In this document: positions 61,108-64,000 of the stretch, one piece after another | Numbering within the stretch: position 1 is the stretch's first letter | Layout: each line of letters starts with the position of its first letter | Source: Chryseobacterium shigense | Lineage (GTDB): Bacteria > Bacteroidota > Bacteroidia > Flavobacteriales > Weeksellaceae | Length of the DNA stretch: 64,000 nt | Reading direction: 5' to 3' | NCBI RefSeq assembly: GCF_900156575.1 | Contig: NZ_FTNY01000005.1 | Location: 248,001-312,000 of the forward strand | Program-made: the position numbers and the translations under genes | Notes under the pieces: model-generated | Database searches by the model: none | What the model saw: only the letters and a program-made list of their open reading frames with translations | Told to the model about the DNA's origin: nothing

Positions 61108-63666
61108 ATGTCGAAAAATTTAGTAATCGTAGAGTCCCCGGCAAAAGCAAAAACTATTCAGAAATATTTAGGGAAGGATTTCGAAGTGAAATCAAGTTTC
61201 GGACACATCCGTGATCTTCCAAAAAAAGGAATGGGAATAGACCTTGCCACATTCAGTCCTGATTACGAAGTTTCGGCTGATAAAAAGAAACTGGTAACAG
61301 AATTAAAGGCTGCCGTAAAGAAAGCCGAAATGGTTTGGCTTGCTTCCGATGAGGATCGTGAAGGAGAAGCTATTGCCTGGCACCTTGCAGACGAATTAAA
61401 ATTAAAGCCTGAAAACAGAAAAAGAATTGTTTTCCACGAGATTACTAAAAACGCGATCTTAAAAGCTATCGAAAATCCCAGAGATATTGACCAGAATCTT
61501 GTGAATGCCCAGCAGGCAAGAAGAGTTTTGGACAGGATTGTAGGTTTTGAAATGTCTCCGGTTCTTTGGAAAAAAATAAAACCGGGCCTTTCTGCAGGAA
61601 GGGTACAGTCTGTAGCCGTAAGATTAATTGTAGAACGAGAAAAAGAAATTCGTGAGTTTGTGCCGAAAGCAAGTTTCAAGCTGGACGGAATATTTTTAAA
61701 TAAAACAGAGCAGGAAATTTCTGCTAAACTTAAAAAAGACTTCGAAAAAGAAGAAGATGCAGAGAAATTCCTGGAAAAAGCTAAGACTACAGAATTTAAA
61801 GTTCTGAATGTTGAAACAAGACCGGGAACGCGTTCAGCATCTGCACCATTTACCACATCCACTTTACAGCAGGAAGCCTCTTCAAGATTAGGATATAATG
61901 TGACCAATACCATGCGTCTTGCCCAAAGGCTGTATGAGGAAGGGTATATTACCTACATGAGAACGGACTCCGTGAACCTTTCACAGGAAGCTATTGAAGG
62001 CGCAAAAAAGCAGATTACTTCAGAATATGGACCCGAATACTCTTCCCCGAGAAATTACACCACAAAATCTGCTTCTGCACAGGAAGCTCACGAAGCAATT
62101 CGTCCCACTGATTTTGCCGTTAAAAGTATTGGTGATGTCCAGCTAAACAGATTATACCAGTTAATATACAAAAGAACACTGGCTTCACAGATGGCTAATG
62201 CTAAAATAGAGAAGACCGTGATTGAAATAGGAAATGCATCATTGCCCCAGCATTTTGAAGCACAGGGTGAGGTGATCATCTTCGATGGTTTCCTGAAAGC
62301 TTATGGTATTGTAAAGACAGAGGACGATGATGAAGAAAACAATGAGAAGCTTTTGCCTAAAGTAAGGGTAGGTGAAATTTTAAGCTATAAAAAAATAACG
62401 GCTTCAGAGAAATTCACAAGACCAAGCGCAAGATATACGGAAGCAGGATTGGTGAAAAAACTGGAAGAACTGGGCATTGGACGTCCATCTACTTATGCAC
62501 CGACAATCCAGACTATTCAGAACAGAGAATATGTAGACAAGAGAGAAATTGATCCTCAAACTCGTGAGGTAGTCAAAATGTCTCTGATAAAAGATAAAAT
62601 TAAAAAAGAAGTTCTTGAAGAAAAATTCGGGGGCGACAAAAATAAATTTGTACCGACAGATATCGGTGAAGTGGTAAATGATTTCCTGACGGATAATTTC
62701 AAAGAAATTCTGGACTATGGATTTACCGCAAGAGTAGAAGAAAGTTTTGACGAAATTGCCAACGGAGATCAGAAATGGAAAGAAATGATGACCAATTTCT
62801 ACTCCAAATTCCACCCGAGAATTGAGGATGTAGAAGAAAATGCGGACAGAGCCAATGGTGACAGACTTCTGGGAGTAGATCCTAAAACAGGTAAAAATGT
62901 TCATGCAAGAATCGGAAGATTCGGAGCAATGATTCAGATCGGTGAAACAGAAGATGAAGAAAAGCCAATTTTCGCTTCACTGATGTCCGGTCAGAATATT
63001 GCAACCATCTCTCTAGCTGAAGCACTGGAGCTTTTCAAGCTTCCATTTGAACTTAATGAATTTGAAGGACAAGGAGTTTCTGTAGGAGTAGGAAGATTCG
63101 GACCTTATGTGAAATGGGGTGAAACATTCATCAGTATTCCCAAAGGTGAAGATCCTCTTTCTGTGAGCCAGGCGCGTGCAGAGGAGATCATCAACGAAAA
63201 GAAGAAAGCCGACGCACCAATTGCTACCTATAAAGGAGATCCGGTAACCAAAGGAACCGGAAGATTCGGGCCTTTTATCAAATACAAAGACCTGTTTATC
63301 AATGTTCCGAAGAAATATAACTTCGATAGCCTTTCCCAAAGTGACATCAACGAATTAATTGATGCCAAGCTGGAAAAAGAAGCAAACCGATACATTCAAC
63401 AGTGGGAGAAAGAAAAAATATCCATTGAAAACGGAAGATGGGGACCTTTTGTGAAATTCGGAAAAGCAATGTTCAAGATCCCGAAGAAAAAAGACGATAC
63501 GAAGTATGAAGCTGAAGAGCTGAAGGACGTGTCTCTGGATGAGGTTAAAAAATGGATCACGGATCAGGATAAAAATGCTTTTGTAGAAAAAAAGAAGCCA
63601 GCCGCCAAGAAACCGGCTGCCAAGAAAACAACAGCTGCCAAAAAGCCGGCTGCTAAAAAAAAGTAA
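61108..63666 (+). CDS. topA: DNA topoisomerase I
   Basis: Type IA topoisomerase, 852 residues. The TOPRIM domain is at the N-terminus (IVESPAKAKTI; acidic DEDREGEA). The nucleophile is Y283 in YITYMRTDS. The catalytic body ends near 590. C-terminal topoisomerase repeats with the GRFGPF pattern (e.g. VGRFGPYVKW, TGRFGPFIKY, NGRWGPFVKF) follow, without zinc ribbons. A basic Lys/Ala/Pro tail ends the chain, useful for DNA binding. It relaxes negative supercoils. It has its own promoter and double terminator. Confidence 0.97.
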   Translation: MSKNLVIVESPAKAKTIQKYLGKDFEVKSSFGHIRDLPKKGMGIDLATFSPDYEVSADKKKLVTELKAAVKKAEMVWLASDEDREGEAIAWHLADELKLKPENRKRIVFHEITKNAILKAIENPRDIDQNLVNAQQARRVLDRIVGFEMSPVLWKKIKPGLSAGRVQSVAVRLIVEREKEIREFVPKASFKLDGIFLNKTEQEISAKLKKDFEKEEDAEKFLEKAKTTEFKVLNVETRPGTRSASAPFTTSTLQQEASSRLGYNVTNTMRLAQRLYEEGYITYMRTDSVNLSQEAIEGAKKQITSEYGPEYSSPRNYTTKSASAQEAHEAIRPTDFAVKSIGDVQLNRLYQLIYKRTLASQMANAKIEKTVIEIGNASLPQHFEAQGEVIIFDGFLKAYGIVKTEDDDEENNEKLLPKVRVGEILSYKKITASEKFTRPSARYTEAGLVKKLEELGIGRPSTYAPTIQTIQNREYVDKREIDPQTREVVKMSLIKDKIKKEVLEEKFGGDKNKFVPTDIGEVVNDFLTDNFKEILDYGFTARVEESFDEIANGDQKWKEMMTNFYSKFHPRIEDVEENADRANGDRLLGVDPKTGKNVHARIGRFGAMIQIGETEDEEKPIFASLMSGQNIATISLAEALELFKLPFELNEFEGQGVSVGVGRFGPYVKWGETFISIPKGEDPLSVSQARAEEIINEKKKADAPIATYKGDPVTKGTGRFGPFIKYKDLFINVPKKYNFDSLSQSDINELIDAKLEKEANRYIQQWEKEKISIENGRWGPFVKFGKAMFKIPKKKDDTKYEAEELKDVSLDEVKKWITDQDKNAFVEKKKPAAKKPAAKKTTAAKKPAAKKK

Positions 63667-63682
63667 TATAAAATCAATATAC

Positions 63683-63717
63683 AAAGCCGTTAACAATAAA
63701 TTTTGACGGCTTTTTTT
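63683..63717 (+). terminator. First terminator of topA
   Basis: Stem AAAGCCGT / ACGGCTTT with a 15-base loop and a T-run, 17 bases after the stop codon. Confidence 0.85.
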
Positions 63718-63730
63718 ATGAACAAAAACG

Positions 63731-63762
63731 CCACAGCATATCAACTTGCTGTGGTTTTTTTG
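63731..63762 (+). terminator. Second terminator of topA
   Basis: Stem CCACAGCA / TGCTGTGG with an 8-base loop and T7, directly after the first terminator. The tandem arrangement should give tight stopping of topA transcription. Confidence 0.88.
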
Positions 63763-63824
63763 TATGTTTGTTCGGTAAAAGCAATTAATAAATTAACCCA
63801 TTCTCAAGTTTTCAGATTAAAAAT

Positions 63825-64000
63825 ATGGATTTTGAAGATTTTATCATTTCACCAAGGAATTTCAAAACAGAAAGCTGGCAGATTGGCAGCAGGATCACAA
63901 AAGATATAAAAGAAGACAGTATTGTTCTTCTCTTTGTTTCGGATTATAGAGGAGCGGGCGGAGATGCGGAAGTACAGGATTTTACAGCAGTAAGAAAAGA
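63825..64000 (+). CDS. Formimidoylglutamase/arginase-family protein, 5' part only
   Basis: Starts at ATG 63825 and runs off the window end (58 codons and 2 bases). Visible protein: DFEDFIISPRNFKTESWQIG, then DSIVLLFVSDYRGAGGDAEV. This looks like the beginning of flavobacterial formimidoylglutamase-like proteins (arginase superfamily), often encoded downstream of topA. The metal-binding motifs lie beyond the window, so the call rests on the N-terminal similarity as remembered. Confidence 0.7.
   Translation, partial: MDFEDFIISPRNFKTESWQIGSRITKDIKEDSIVLLFVSDYRGAGGDAEVQDFTAVRK

Noticed and set aside
61263..61913. A 216-codon minus-strand frame inside topA
   Set aside because: It is antisense to the catalytic core of topA and serine/phenylalanine-rich, with no recognisable domain.
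63586..63665. Repeated GCC AAG/AAA-rich DNA at the 3' end of topA as a separate repeat
   Set aside because: It simply encodes the Lys/Ala/Pro tail of topoisomerase I.
63703..63909. A 68-codon frame after topA
   Set aside because: It runs through the second topA terminator and overlaps, in another frame, the start of the formimidoylglutamase-like gene, which is the better candidate.
1..64000. tRNA, rRNA, insertion sequence or phage genes
   Set aside because: No cloverleaf, rRNA core sequence, transposase, integrase or phage structural gene was recognised on either strand by reading; a tRNAscan or Rfam run could still find weak cases.

Overview
The window is a stretch of a low-GC flavobacterial chromosome, most likely Chryseobacterium or a close Weeksellaceae relative. 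Supporting signs are Bacteroidetes-type promoters (TAnnTTTG -7 boxes, here and there with a TTTG -33 box), proteins with type IX secretion (T9SS) C-terminal signals, and a flexirubin-type pigment locus. The ammonia-lyase at 20136 closely resembles, from memory, the Flavobacterium johnsoniae tyrosine ammonia-lyase. Genus assignment is inference.

Layout. 1-16700 is mostly housekeeping. It holds an OxyR-like regulator, metK behind a probable SAM-II riboswitch, an ECF sigma factor followed by a 44-residue ORF, a YjjG-like HAD phosphatase, a PepSY-like secreted protein with a two-component system, trpS, and a leftward run (YdcF/SanA-like protein, lspA, two small proteins, a zinc-ligand-poor DksA/TraR protein, ileS). 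An M23 peptidase follows.

16743-55644 is dominated by flexirubin/aryl-polyene biosynthesis genes in three blocks. Block 1 (16743-28820) has an AMP-forming ligase, a halogenase-like flavoprotein, tyrosine ammonia-lyase, ketoreductase, ketosynthase, acyl carrier protein (ACP), an LpxL-like acyltransferase, a CrtI-like oxidoreductase, a C45 Ntn-hydrolase lipoprotein and a DUF1648-like membrane protein. A T9SS M36 metallopeptidase follows. Block 2 (31881-44925, leftward) has a GT2-DUF2062 fusion, a dehydratase, an outer-membrane barrel protein, a lipoprotein, a LolA-like carrier, a polysaccharide deacetylase, a chain-length-factor-like ketosynthase, two active-type ketosynthases, a second ACP, a half-size ketosynthase-like protein, a thioesterase, an ABC-2 exporter pair, a BtrH-like protein and a conserved hypothetical. 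An M16 peptidase follows. Block 3 (49012-55644, leftward) has two hotdog proteins, darB, darA and a giant MMPL transporter fused to an acyltransferase.

The proposed logic: tyrosine is deaminated to 4-coumarate, which is activated and extended on ACP by the ketosynthases, ketoreductase and dehydratases to an aryl-polyene acid. DarA/DarB make the dialkylresorcinol. An acyltransferase joins the two, and the MMPL/LolA/lipoprotein/barrel set or the ABC pair moves the pigment to the outer membrane.

55840-64000 holds a possible 47-residue ORF coupled to an EpsG-like membrane protein, a large T9SS protein with a duplicated FISUMP-like module, topA, and the start of a formimidoylglutamase-like gene.

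Two non-coding features stand out. The first is a hairpin repeat built from octamers (consensus TGTANCAR), found only in four intergenic gaps of the pigment operons, three of them touching ACP genes. The second is a 35-bp perfect palindrome present twice with a compensated centre. No tRNA, rRNA, CRISPR array or insertion sequence was seen.
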